The notes beneath the pieces are model-generated. The model had not been told where the DNA came from, did no database searches, and saw only the letters and a program-made list of their open reading frames with translations. The translations under genes and the position numbers were made by a program. This document shows, piece after piece, positions 10,329 through 21,405 of a DNA stretch of 64,000 nt; the first letter of the stretch is position 1; each line of letters begins with the position of its first letter. The stretch is from Raphanus sativus (Eukaryota > Streptophyta > Magnoliopsida > Brassicales > Brassicaceae), in NCBI RefSeq assembly GCF_000801105.2, contig NC_079516.1, positions 9,176,001 through 9,240,000 of the forward strand, read 5' to 3'.

Positions 10329-12180
10329 CTCAGTTTTGCCATTTTAGGTGATAAGTTGGGTTTGAACCGAACTGAGTTTCCTCACACCTTGTATATCGTG
10401 GCTGGGACTCAGGTCAGTCTTGTCCCTCTTCTAATGTGTATTTTTGCTTCTAGAATCTTTGCATTTAATTGTTGAATTCCCTGTGAATGGTTTCTTTCCC
10501 TCTCTATTATAGGCTGAGAAAGCATCTTTGAACTCCATTGGGACTGTTTAAAATCAGCAACGTATCTGGTAAGAGACGCGATGTAGTGCCTAAAACGCTA
10601 GTGAATGGTGATGATGACGCTATGGAGGATGAGGATGATGAAGATGAGGACAGTGATAGCGATGAGGAAAGCGAAGATGGAGCTTCCACTGTTCCAATGA
10701 TTCAGGTTTCTATTGTTTTTTTCTTTCTAATTATTATGTGATTCCATCTAATGGTTAATACTGTTGTCTCAATTTTTTTAAATTTGATTAAACAGGTCGG
10801 CAGGGTTGCTCACCATGGATGTGTTAACCGCATCCGCGCAATGCCACAAAATCCTCATATCTGTGTCTCTTGGGTTGATTCTGGTCATGTTCAAGTAAGA
10901 TAAATGCTTTTTGTCTTACTTGCACTTACGTGTCTCTTAGAAACTGATTTGTGTTAATATTGTATTTGTGGGAAGGTGTGGGACATGAGCTCTCATCTTA
11001 ATGCATTAGCGGAGTCAGAAACAGAAGGTAAAGATGGAACTTCGCCGGTTCTTAACCAAGTACCCTTAGTCAACTTTTCTGGACACAAAGACGAAGGCTA
11101 TGCTTTAGATTGGAGTCCTGCTACCTCTGGAAGACTTCTTTCCGGTATAACTCTTTGTCTTAGTAGAAATTTCATCAGTTGCATGGCTTTGAACATAGTT
11201 AATGTGTCTTTTTAATTTGTTCTTCCATTGGTTTAGGTGACTGCATGAGTATGATTCATTTGTGGGAGCCAGCTTCTGGTTCATGGACTGTTGATTCTAT
11301 TCCTTTTGTCGGACACACTGCAAGTGTTTTGTAGATTTACAAGTAAAACTGTCAGCTTTCGAAGCTAAATTGCGTGTGTGTGTCTACTGTTTTGCTGAAT
11401 ATTGTTTCCTCTGTTTTTTCCAGTGGAGTCCAGCTGAAGCCAACGTGTTCTGTGGATAAGACTGTTGCAGTTTGGGATGTCCGCCGTGGGAAGTCCCCTG
11501 TACATGACGCAATTTCAAGGCACATGACGCAGATGTGAATGTCATCTCATGGAACAGGTTTGATGTGTAACTTAAAAATCCTTTTTTAACGCAAATTCAA
11601 TGTCATCTGTACTATCTTTCAAGGCACATGACGCAGATGTGAATGTCATCTCATGGAACAGGTTTGATGTGTAACTTAAAAGTCTTTGACCAGAAAAAAA
11701 AAAGTCTTTTTTAACGCAAATTGGCTCGTTCTTTGGTTTTTTTTTCCTATTTCATGAAGGTTGCCTAGTTGCATGTTGGCCTCAGGGAGTGATGACGGGG
11801 CATTCTCTATCCATGATCTTAGATTTTTCAACAACAAGGTAAGTTGAAGGCCGTAAGGTTTTATAATTTTCCATATCAATATGTTAAACAAGATTCTGAT
11901 GTGATAAAAGCCTTTAAAAAAAACTTGAACTAGGAGGGAGATGGTAAGAAGGGAGATGCTAAGGTAGCACATTTTGAGTATCATAAGCATCCTATCACGT
12001 CGACTGAGTGGAGTCCTCATGAATCCTCGACACTTGCAGTCTCTTCCGGCGATAACCAGCTCACGTAAGAAGCCACAACTTGCAGTCTCTTTCGATAAAA
12101 CTGAAAAAAAACTGTCTTAATGGTTTCTAGCTGTAGGATATGGGATTTATCGTTGGAGAAGGATGAAGATCAGCGTAGGT
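10329..12180 (+). pseudogene. GRWD1-like WD40 pseudogene, truncated at both ends
   Basis: The sequence matches the plant glutamate-rich WD-repeat protein (GRWD1 type; At2g19540 from memory), a ribosome-biogenesis protein. Homology starts abruptly at LSFAILGDKLGLN (10329), with the N-terminus missing, and continues through exons 10329-10412, 10513-10705, 10796-10894, 10976-11144 and 11237 onward with GT-AG introns intact. Recognisable pieces are the acidic run EDEDDEDEDSDSDEESEDG, RVAHHGCVNRIRAMPQNPHI, VWDMSSHLNALAESETEGKD and EYHKHPITSTEWSPHESSTL. Damage includes a frameshift in exon 2 (LFKISNV is out of frame after LNSIG), a stop after GHTASV, lost residues near 11450 and a partial internal duplication. 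Homology ends near LSLEKDEDQR, so the C-terminus is absent. Retained introns mean a DNA-level copy, not a processed one. Confidence 0.85.
11513..11720 (+). repeat. Internal 104-bp duplication in the GRWD1-like pseudogene
   Basis: The segment TTTCAAGGCACATGACGC through AACTTAAAA occurs at 11513 and again at 11617. Both copies are followed, the second after a short insertion, by CTTTTTTAACGCAAATT. It duplicates part of a WD40 exon (DVNVISWNR) and its donor site, disrupting any reading frame. Confidence 0.9.
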
Positions 12181-12830
12181 GAGAGAGAGCCTCATGCAAA
12201 CTGTGGTAGTAGTTTCTTTGAATCTTATGTCTTTTATTTGTTTCATGCGTTTAACCTTCATTTGTCAGTCTAAACGTGTTAGAATCTTCTTATTTTTGGT
12301 GCATATATGTATTATATGATCTATCATTTTATTAAATCGATGTATCTTAGATTCTCTGATAGATCCAACATAGGTGAGATATTCCATCATGTTGTTGTAC
12401 GTCGTAGTTCTTTTTGAATCTTGATGAATGTTTCTTATTTGTGTTATGCTCTTAACCCTCAGTGATAATTCTAAACGGTGGTAGTATATCTTTAGTTTGG
12501 TACTTTTATATATATTTTAGAGTCTCTTGTATTTTCCTTTAATTTTGAATGTTCTCTGTTTTGTGTTATGCTCATAATCTCAGTGATCGTTCCAAACTGC
12601 GTTAGTAATCTGTATGCTGATCAGAAAATGTTATTATTCTACATTAGTTTGGTGCTTCTGTGTATTATAATGTATCTTGTTTCTTATAAAGTCACTTCTA
12701 GATTAACGTAGATGAGAGACTCCTGCAGAATGTGTTCGTAGATTCCTTATTTCTTGAATGGTTATGTTTTGTGTTATACTCTTAACCTTCAGTGATCATG
12801 GTAAACATGTGAAATGACATCTTCACAATG
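12170..12830 (+). repeat. Degenerate tandem repeat, about 180-200 bp unit
   Basis: Three to four diverged copies share TAGRTGAGA, then TTTCTTATTTGTGTTATGCT, then CTTAACCYTCAGTGAT, then CTAAACNNGTTAG, then TTTGGTGCTT. Unit starts are near 12175, 12371 and 12708, with a partial unit near 12540. Copies follow directly on the end of GRWD1 homology. No coding frame is evident. Confidence 0.6.
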
Positions 12831-13999
12831 CATAGTAGGCTAATAATCACTGTGTTAGATTCTATAAATTGTACACGTTGACTTGAGTTTTATAGTGATT
12901 GAAAATTTCTCTGTTATCAAGTCCATATTCTTTTAGTCTCTGAGTGTTGGCAACATTTCTGCATTGGTCTAGTATTCGTGAGATTGTTGAAACTTATTGC
13001 TTGTTAATCCTTGAAAACATCAACTGATATATACTCATAAGAATAAGAATATACCATTTAAGCATCAAAAATGTTTCTTAAAGAACTATTTTAATATCAT
13101 TACTAACTATTTGTGATTTAGTATCTTTAGGATTCTAGAAACTGATTGATAATATATCTATTCATGAGAAGGTCTATTTATTTTGTGTTTATATTGTGAC
13201 TTTGTTTGGTGATTGTATGTATCCTGTCGCTTCTGGTAATAGTTTTATTAAATCTTGAATGTTTAGGTTTTGTTTCATTGCTCTAAACGCTATGTGATCA
13301 TTTCTAAAAAAAACCACAGGATTATCTAAAACTGACGCCAACCAAGAAGAGCGAAGGCTCCTGTACTCGTCTGCAACCAAATACTGAGTCATCAAACGCA
13401 CCTAACGACGCCAACGTCCCTAACTCAGGTGTGTACAGCTTATACGAATGGTTATAATATAAACTCAGCATTCTCAAACTTTGTGGTTATAATCTACCTA
13501 CATAAAATGCTTCCCGGTTATCTCGATACGATCAGCAAAACCAAGTCAGATACCCTCAAGAGGTTAGAATCTGAAATCGTGTTAACTGCAGTTTTTACAG
13601 ATTATCAGAAAATACTGATCACGTATTATTTTGTTTATGAGCTAACAACACGGAACAATTCAAAAAAACGTGGAAGAGGCAGACCCTTATCACATCAAGG
13701 CAAATAAACCATTAACAAATCTAGCCACTCATTTACGAGTTCCTGCCTGTATTGGACTTGTATTAGTACTTTGGTATGTTTTTATTGAAGGATCTCAGCA
13801 AATCTGCCTTTATTCGCAACACCACAATCAAAAGTTCTAACAAAAATCAAACTCTCCAGAACAAGCTAATGGTCACCAAGCTAACAACAATACTAAAAGA
13901 ATGCAATACAAAGCCGTACAGTTTTACATCAAGAACATAACAGTCTACTTTCTGCTGCTGCTGCTCATTCACAAACCAGCTCCAAACAAGATCTCTCGC
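12831..13999. other. Intergenic, no convincing gene
   Basis: No intact gene is visible. Positions 13320-13430 and 13640-13707 are less AT-rich and contain short frames; the second ends KKRGRGRPLSHQGK, which includes an AT-hook-like RGRP core, too short to support a call. The sequence from about 13790 to 13999 should include the DHAD 3' untranslated region on the minus strand. Confidence 0.4.
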
Positions 14000-16900
14000 T
14001 TACTCATCAGTTACACATCCAGCTGAAGCCGATTGCACGTTCTTGATGTACTGTTTTAGGATTACAAATATCATCCAGTTAGCAACTAATCCAAACAAAA
14101 TGATTAAAAAAATAGATACATTACATACGATCCAGTACAAATAGTGGTATTTTCATTAAATACCTTGTATAGAACTCCGCGGTTAACCTTGTATGCAGGA
14201 GCAGTCCATTTCTTTCTACGCTCATTCATTTCTTCGGGTGAGACCTGTGTGTCTATTCTCTTCTTTCCTATGTCAATTGTGATTATGTCTCCGTTTTTCA
14301 CCAGGCCTATTGGACCACCCTCCTGGACAACCAAGAAAGCTTTCAACATTACCATCTTCACATTTATTTAAAGATTCCAAAAGTAGAGAGAGCCAGTGAA
14401 GAGAGACAGACCTGAGCTTCAGGGCAAATGTGGCCAACAACAAAACCATGCGACCCACCGGAGAACCTACCATCAGTCAGCAATGCACATTCCTGCAAAA
14501 TAAAGCATGCTGTATCTCAGTTACTCAACTCATAACAAAGGAAAACAAGTTTCTATAACTTAGAACAGAGAAGCTGATCAAACTAAAGTAAAAAGGTAGT
14601 GTACCTTTCCAAGACCAGCACCCATTATAGCACTTGTTGGTGTCAACATCTCAGGCATGCCTGGACCTCCTTTAGGACCTTCTCCTCTAATAACAACCAC
14701 TGTTCCCTGTAACAAACGATTTACATCTCAGCAGATAGTAGATATTAACCAGGTTTTGTGATGAATACTTCATATCAGAAAGGCAATTACTTTAAAGCTC
14801 ATCGGGTCGGCTGATATAGCAGCCAGCATAGATTCCTCTCCTTCAAATACAAGTGCAGGGCCTAAACAAAAAAAATTCCACTATATAAGCCTTTAAGTTG
14901 ACAAGTGCTTAAACTAGACTATGGGGTGTAAAAGGAGGCATAAGAGCTAATCAACATTACCAGAGAAATATAACCCTTCTTTGCCGGTTATTTTTGCTAC
15001 AGAACCCTCTGGTGCAAGGTCTCCTCTCAAGATTTGGATGTGTCCAGTCTCCTTGATTGGGTTTGACACAGGTCTAATTATAACCTGGTGGACATAATAA
15101 AAATAAATAAAATCAGACATTATGTTAAACTAACATCCATCCATCCATCCATCATAATGATTAACAGCTCGTAGAATCTGATGAAATAACAAGTAAACAT
15201 AGCTTTACAAAAGAACCTACCTGATTTTCTGGTAAGCGAGGGACGTTTTCTAAATTTTGAGCCAAAGTCTGCCCTGTGACTGGTAGCAGAAGACACAAAA
15301 GAATAGTTTTTATAAGCGACTCACATCACATCAACCCAAAATGTTAAACAATTTAAACCTGTGATACAATCCCCATCCATAAATCCAGCTTCTAATAGAT
15401 AACGAAGAACAGCTGGTGTACCACCAATCTGTAGATCAATTCAAACAACACCACAATGATCAATAGCATATAAAATTCACTATTAAGAAAAACGATCCAA
15501 AGATGCACGCACCTTATGTATATCTTCCATAACATACTTCCCACTTGGTTTAAGGTCTGCTAGAAACGGAACTGCATCGCTGACCTTCTGGAAATCGTCA
15601 AGGGTCAACTCCAAACCCACAGACCTGGCAATAGCAATTAGATGCAATACAGCGTTGGTCGATCCACCAAGAGCCATGACAGTAACCATCGCATTGCGAA
15701 GTGATTTTGGAGTGATAATATCACGGGGCTTCAAGTCCATCTTTAGCAATTCTACAAGGTACTTTCCAGCTAACCGGCACTCGTCCAGTTTCAACGGGTC
15801 TTCAGCAGGTATCGAAGAGCTTCAAAAAACGAAAAAAAAAAAGATTATCAAATAAGCACACACAGATTAAGATTTACATTTAAGCATAAACATGGAAGAA
15901 TGTATGATATCTTATTATGTGGTCTTCAGTGAACTAACCTGTAAGGAAGAGACATTCCCATAGCTTCGATAGCAGAAGCCATGGTATTAGCTGTGTACAT
16001 GCCACCACAGGCTCCAGCTCCAGGACAAGAGTTATGAAGGACAGTCTTCCTCTGTTCATCACTTATAGAGCCACCAACAAATTCTCCATAACTCTGACAA
16101 TATAAAATTGGAAAAAGAATATAAAAAACACACACATACTTGTAGGCTCTAAAGATAGAATGTAACATAAAAACAGTCAATAATAGAAGCTAGCAACATA
16201 GACAGAGAAAAGATACCTGGAAAGCAGATACTATGTCATATGTCTTCTCTTGAAAGTGTCCAGGCTGCAACAACAAAATCAAAAAGTTAACAAACTAAAC
16301 TAATCACAAGGGTTTATGGAACTCTCTGCTTTATCAATAAGGAAACTTTACCTTGATGGTTCCACCATAAACCATAATCCCAGGTCTGTTAAGCCTTCCC
16401 ATGGCCATAATTGTTCCAGGCATCTAATCAGTAAATAGCAAACCCAATCACATAACAACACAAGAGGAGTGATGATTAAAAAAAAAGACAAAATAAAAGA
16501 AAGCTCACATTTTTATCACAACCAGGGATAGAGATGTTGCCATCATACCACTGAGCACTCATCACAGTCTCGATACTATCAGCAATCAAGTCTCTAGACT
16601 GCAAACTGAAACACATCCCTCTCGTCCCCATCGAGATAGCATCGCTCACGCCGATCGTATTGAACCTAAACCCAACCATCCCAGCTCTCTCCACCCCCTC
16701 CTTCACCGCCTCCGACAGCTTCAGCAGATGCATGTTGCACGTGTTCCCTTCGTACCAGACGGAGGAAATCCCGATCTGGGGTTTGAGCAGATCGTCGTCG
16801 GATAGGCCCACGCCGTGGAGGATGGCTTGCGACCCGCCTTGGGACTTGGGCTCGGTGATTCTCGAGCTGTACTTGTTGAGCTTGTTGGTGAGGGAAGGAG

Positions 16901-17051
16901 GAGGGGAAGGGTCGGCGGTTACGGGTTGGACGGAGCAGGAGATGGTTGATCGGCGGCGGCGGGGAGAGTCGTGGGCATTGTGTGAAGAAGGGATGAGAGG
17001 TTTACAGGGGAAGAGAGTGGCGCGTGGTGAGAGGATCGTGGCGGTGTGCAT
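14000..17051 (-). CDS. DHAD: Dihydroxy-acid dehydratase, plastid
   Basis: Catalyses the dehydration of dihydroxy acids to 2-keto acids, the penultimate step of valine and isoleucine synthesis in plastids, using a 2Fe-2S cluster. Thirteen exons on the minus strand: 16509-17051, 16352-16423, 16217-16264, 15939-16093, 15513-15819, 15359-15428, 15221-15279, 14961-15084, 14791-14861, 14605-14706, 14412-14492, 14164-14322 and 14000-14050. They give 613 residues, close to the usual 608. The N-terminus is a Ser/Arg-rich transit peptide. Signature motifs are [20 protein letters not shown] and [20 protein letters not shown] with cluster-ligand cysteines, and [13 protein letters not shown]. The start is [14 protein letters not shown], matching the family; an in-frame ATG at 17150 would add 33 residues and is less likely. 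All splice sites are GT-AG and in phase. From memory the counterpart is At3g23940. Confidence 0.96.
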
Positions 17052-17365
17052 TGGAGGAGATTGGTCGGAAGGGTTTAAGAAAGGGTTGAACTGAAAAGTT
17101 TTAAACTTTGCAGATTGCGGCGAGAGTGTAGCGTGGTGTGGTGGAGGCACGTTTGCAAAGTTGGGAAAGTCTTAAGATGAAGAGATATGTGATGTTTTAC
17201 CAAATGATCCATTCAGATACGACAAAAAGAAGTTAGAAAGTAGGGCTTTTTGGGTTGTTATATTTGAAACGACTCCATTTATTTGAATATTTAGAAAACA
17301 AAAAATCCCGGTTCGGTTTAGATAATTTGTAACTAAATAAAAACTGTGTTGAAAATTACGGAGTA

Positions 17366-17400
17366 CTAGATTTTTTGATTCGCGGTTTGAAACTGCGGGT
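17366..17400 (-). mobile_element. Helitron 3' terminus
   Basis: Read on the minus strand, an imperfect GC-rich hairpin (CGCAGTTT/AAACCGCG) is followed by AATCAAAAAATCTAG and then T (CTAG at 17366-17369). This is the Helitron 3' signature. The matching 5' end was not located; the AT-rich sequence from 17400 to 18130 is probably part of this or an older element. Confidence 0.55.
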
Positions 17401-18132
17401 AGTTTTGAATATAATATAAATAAATATTTTGAAATTGTTATATATGTATATTACAAAGTCGTATCATATTAAAAAAGTAAATATGTTTAAAACTATATAA
17501 TTTATGTATGAATTATTATATTTAAGATTTTTATATATACATTCTTATGTAATTAGTTTTAGGTATATCATATTATCCAGATCTGAGAAACAAAACTAAA
17601 TTAACTTGAAAATACCGATTTGATTTGGATAGAGTCCAAGGTATTAATTATTTTTTTGGACCTTTGGATCTTGGTTCGAGTTTAGATTGATTCTCAGTTC
17701 GAATCTGGGTTGGTTCTCAATTCGAATCTGGGTCATATCTTTACTAAAATTTTAATAAGAAGATAAGATATATATTTAAATTAAATAATCATTAAATATA
17801 ACATAATATAATTAAACTAATTTGATAAATGTAGTTTTATATATCTTTATTAAAATTTAAATAAAATCAAATTGAAATAGTTATACCAACTCAAAAGAAA
17901 AAAATTACAAAAGTATATTTATGATTTTTTAAACTATTAAAGTTAAAATATAAAAAAAATAATATTAAAATATAAATCAGAATTATCTTTTGTAATAAAA
18001 ATATTATATTTAAAATTATTTTAAAATTTCTAGTTCAAAGTAAGTAAAAAAAAATTCATGTGACACAACTTCTCAGGGAAATAAGAAATTCACTGGTTAT
18101 GAAAAGGTTGCACATATAGTTTATTTAATAAC

Positions 18133-19410
18133 TAGTATTATCTCCCGTGCTAATGCACGGATGTTATTTTATGTAAATATATATTTTCAAAATAGAATGT
18201 ATGTATAGAAATTATAATTAAAAAGAGGTTAGTGTTATTTTTTTTCAAAATATCACCACACAAGCAATACACACCTTCCAGCAAATAGAGAATTGATCCG
18301 TTGTGAGTAAGTTATTGACATTTTTTTTAAAGTTACCTTTTTCTTTTTTGACCATATGAATTTCCAATATCTAAAGAAAAAAATTAAGTAGGTTAGAAGA
18401 GAGAATATTCATTAAAAAAAATTCAACATGACTCAACTATAATTTTAGCATTGAAGAGTTGAGCCTTTTTAGTTTCACTAACCTTTTAAAAAAATAGTTT
18501 TACTTACCTGGATTTCCAATCTTCATTTGCAGAATAATTAACTTCCACACAATCTTAAAATTGTTTCTTCCTTTTCTCAATACACTGTATATAGGAATCA
18601 AATAACTTTAGTTTAAATATATTTTGTCATCTCTATTTTTGTTTTAAAACAATATATCTTAGTCAACGACAAAGCTTTGATTTGCTATTCTATTATTGAA
18701 GAAAATAAGTTCTGAAAACACTTAAGAGCTATTTCTAATTCGAAATATGCAGATACAAAAAAAAAGAGATTATTGATTGAGAATACAAAGAAACTGAACT
18801 AAATTAAGTGCGATCATAAACATGTATAGATTTTTATTTTGCATCAGTCGAAAATATCAATCCAAAAAACAAAGAATATGAAGTGATGAATATATTTTTT
18901 ACAGAAAAAAATGAAGTGATGAGTATAAAACTATTTTTTTATCTTCTCTTTTACCTTGGGTGGCTTTCCATTTCATGCGTCCCTCTTTATGTGTCCGTTA
19001 TATGTTCTCTTCTTCCTTTTTAGTCTGTAATTTCTATTTTATCTTCTAAATATGAATTCTTTTTGAAAAATGAATTTCTGGAGAAGAAATGAGAAAAAGC
19101 TGAGAGAATTAGACACCAAAAAAAATGTAGGAGAGAAGATGATCAAACAAAAAGAGTAAAAATTAATAAATGGAAGGTTATACGGAAGATACAACAGTTT
19201 TGAATCATGATCATTAATTTTAAACGATGTTGATGGCTTTTCTGAACGTGGTGTTGATAATCTGAATTTTTTTAGGGATTTAGTTATTGGATGTCGAGAA
19301 AATTTGGAATCTAAAATTATTTTTTTGTATTGATATTATTAATTTTTTAAAACATATTCCACATGTCAAATTTTGATTGCACAAGTGACTTGTGCTTTAG
19401 TATATTGGGA
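18133..19410 (-). mobile_element. Non-autonomous Helitron, about 1.28 kb
   Basis: On the minus strand the element begins A|TCCCAATATACTAAAGC at 19410 and ends with hairpin CCGTGC-ATTA-GCACGG, then GAGATAATACTAG|T (CTAG at 18133-18136). The A/T target site and CTAG end fit Helitrons, which move by rolling-circle replication. No RepHel coding sequence is present, so it depended on another element. Its 5' end lies 17 bp beyond the F-box stop codon. The boundaries are inferred from termini; the 5' end is the less certain of the two. Confidence 0.6.
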
Positions 19411-19427
19411 TTTCTTGTGCCTATAGG

Positions 19428-20558
19428 TCACTGGATTTGAACCAAACTTGGAACATAACTAAACAAAAGTGGAAAACAAGACAACAATAGTTTAGATGCT
19501 CCGAAATCCACGTTTGTGATTTTATTATCCTCCCCAACAAGGTATACAAAGTCGTTGGACTTGGTCGTGTCTTGGATGTCCATCCATCTCTCACAGCACA
19601 CGAGGACTTTCTTCTCCTCTTCCACCAATAAACTTGTTAGATGGCAAAATTCAACCTGAGGGGAATCCACTACTAATAGTTTGCTCCAGGACGCCACTTC
19701 GGTCTCATCATTTCTTACCCATACCTCTGTCTGTGATGTTTGTCTACGTCGTCGTAACACAGAAAGCTTCTGCTCTCCAACAAGAGAAAGAGATACATAA
19801 TTATATGGATTGCGACACTGATAGGGAAGACAAAGACGTCGAAATCTCTCGGTTTGGTAGTCAAAACTGACTAAGAATATACCCTTGTCAAACTGGTTGA
19901 TAAGATCCCCAGCAAACCAGTAAGTCTTTCCTCTCAAAGACACGCGGCACTCAGTGTCTAATAACTGACAGTCAATATTGACATCAAGAGTCCTCCATAA
20001 GGTAGACTTAATCTCAAAGATTTCAAATGTTTGATTGTTTATCTCACCACCGTCATAACGCTCGTGTCTCAGAATTTTGTAGCTAATATTGCCGCAGTTA
20101 CTGTCTAGATAGGGTCCAAGACTATAGGTGTCGCTTTGCCTGTATGGATTTCTTGGTTGGATCCACTTGGTTTGGCCAGTCCAGGGGTTCCAAACCACGA
20201 TTCTAGTCTCTTCTTTGATGGTACATAGCAACAAGCCATCACAATGAAAGACTTGAGATATATCGAGTATAGCTGAATTAGAAGAACACCTATCGAACAG
20301 GCTAAGCTCACCTTCAAACTCGGCAGATGGTATTCCACGGAGATGGACATTCAACGAAAAAATCCTAAACTCCTTGGTCAACATGAGAACAAAACTCTGC
20401 TTTTTGGCTTTCTCAAAGTGATTTCTTGCAAATCTACTGTCGTTGAATAAACGGTTCCAACGTTTGCAAGTACTTCGTAACCGTCTTAGAGATGTGGCCG
20501 GAACGCGACAGAGTATCTCCTCCTCTACCAAATCCCGTGGAAGTTGTGACATATTCAT
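19428..20558 (-). CDS. F-box protein with F-box associated domain
   Basis: Intronless, 376 residues. An N-terminal F-box (about residues 3-45: SQLPRDLVEEEILCRVPATS, LRRLRSTCKRWNRLFNDSRF) would bind a SKP1/ASK adaptor, making this a substrate receptor of an SCF ubiquitin ligase. The rest matches the FBA_1 kelch-like region (VWNPWTGQTKWIQPR, SNCGNISYKILRHERYDGG, GKTYWFAGD, SFDYQTERF). The usual LVEEIL reads LVEEEIL, an apparent one-codon insertion. This family is large and fast-evolving in Brassicaceae, and no orthologue or substrate can be named. A second Met lies two codons in. The frame is intact, but the 3' end abuts a Helitron, so the terminator region may be replaced. Confidence 0.9.
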   Translation of the reverse strand: MNMSQLPRDLVEEEILCRVPATSLRRLRSTCKRWNRLFNDSRFARNHFEKAKKQSFVLMLTKEFRIFSLNVHLRGIPSAEFEGELSLFDRCSSNSAILDISQVFHCDGLLLCTIKEETRIVVWNPWTGQTKWIQPRNPYRQSDTYSLGPYLDSNCGNISYKILRHERYDGGEINNQTFEIFEIKSTLWRTLDVNIDCQLLDTECRVSLRGKTYWFAGDLINQFDKGIFLVSFDYQTERFRRLCLPYQCRNPYNYVSLSLVGEQKLSVLRRRRQTSQTEVWVRNDETEVASWSKLLVVDSPQVEFCHLTSLLVEEEKKVLVCCERWMDIQDTTKSNDFVYLVGEDNKITNVDFGASKLLLSCFPLLFSYVPSLVQIQ

Positions 20559-20565
20559 TGCCGCC

Positions 20566-21405
20566 GCTCAATGATGAATGGTGAATGGTGAATGGCGAAT
20601 ACAATTTTTATGGGGTATTTAATGTTTATGTAAAGGGAAACTCTTTCCATTTAGTTGTACAAAAGAAAAGAAAGGAAAACTGCAAATATCTTTTCTTTTT
20701 CTACACGGAATTCATCCATACTGCCTATTTATTTATTTATTTGGGAAGAATGATAAAATAATGGAAATTTAACATATAATGTATATATTTGATAAAATAG
20801 TACCCAGCTCTGCGATAGAAGTTACATATATTTGTTCTTTTGCCAGTTTTCTATTTGGAGAAAGCTCGTACATTGTGATCGGTGTATCTTGTTTTCATAC
20901 ATCTAGCATAAAAATTCATTTCCGTCTCGAGAGAACTTTGCCACTTAAAAATCCTTCCAAGGAATGATGAGAGAATCAGGTGTGGGGATGGATCTATTAA
21001 GCCAAGTCTTACAAACCATTGAAAGCAAGGGATCGTGAAGATTTTGATCGCCGACTCATCGCACTCGAGGAACACGATTCTATCTAAAATCAATCAAACT
21101 CGATATTTATAGGTACATAAAGTTACACAAGTTTCTTTAATATGACCGTGTACGAGAATGGTAGACATGCAACTATGTAATTAACGGAAAAACGATTTTC
21201 AAATATCAGAAACTATATATGACATGTAATTTTTGTCAACTGTCTTGCTTGAAACAAACATAACACAGAGATAGATTACACAATATCAAAACAAAGTTTG
21301 CATTTGAAACCATATAATATAACCCCATAAATACTGAAAAGATATAAATTATGAGAAGCTTGAAAATTAAAGCGAGAATGAGTAGCCGAGCGAGGGTAAA
21401 GGAGA
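20566..21405. other. Intergenic, F-box leader to AMT1 3' end
   Basis: A short GAATGGTGAATG-type tandem repeat sits in the F-box 5' leader (about 20574-20600). The rest is AT-rich with no gene. Sequence just below 21405 should hold the AMT1 3' untranslated region. Confidence 0.5.

Noticed and set aside
10507..10689. Ser-rich minus-strand frame
   Set aside because: Complement of the acidic run in the GRWD1-like fragment.
5914..13700. Single Helitron spanning the whole gene-fragment region
   Set aside because: No TC start or hairpin-CTAG end with an A/T target could be found at suitable places, so the capture mechanism is left open.
13640..13707. AT-hook protein or RPA-like gene fragment
   Set aside because: Only an RGRP core in a short frame; not enough to name a gene.
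16660..17094. Plus-strand frame over DHAD exon 1
   Set aside because: Shadow of the conserved exon; no homology.
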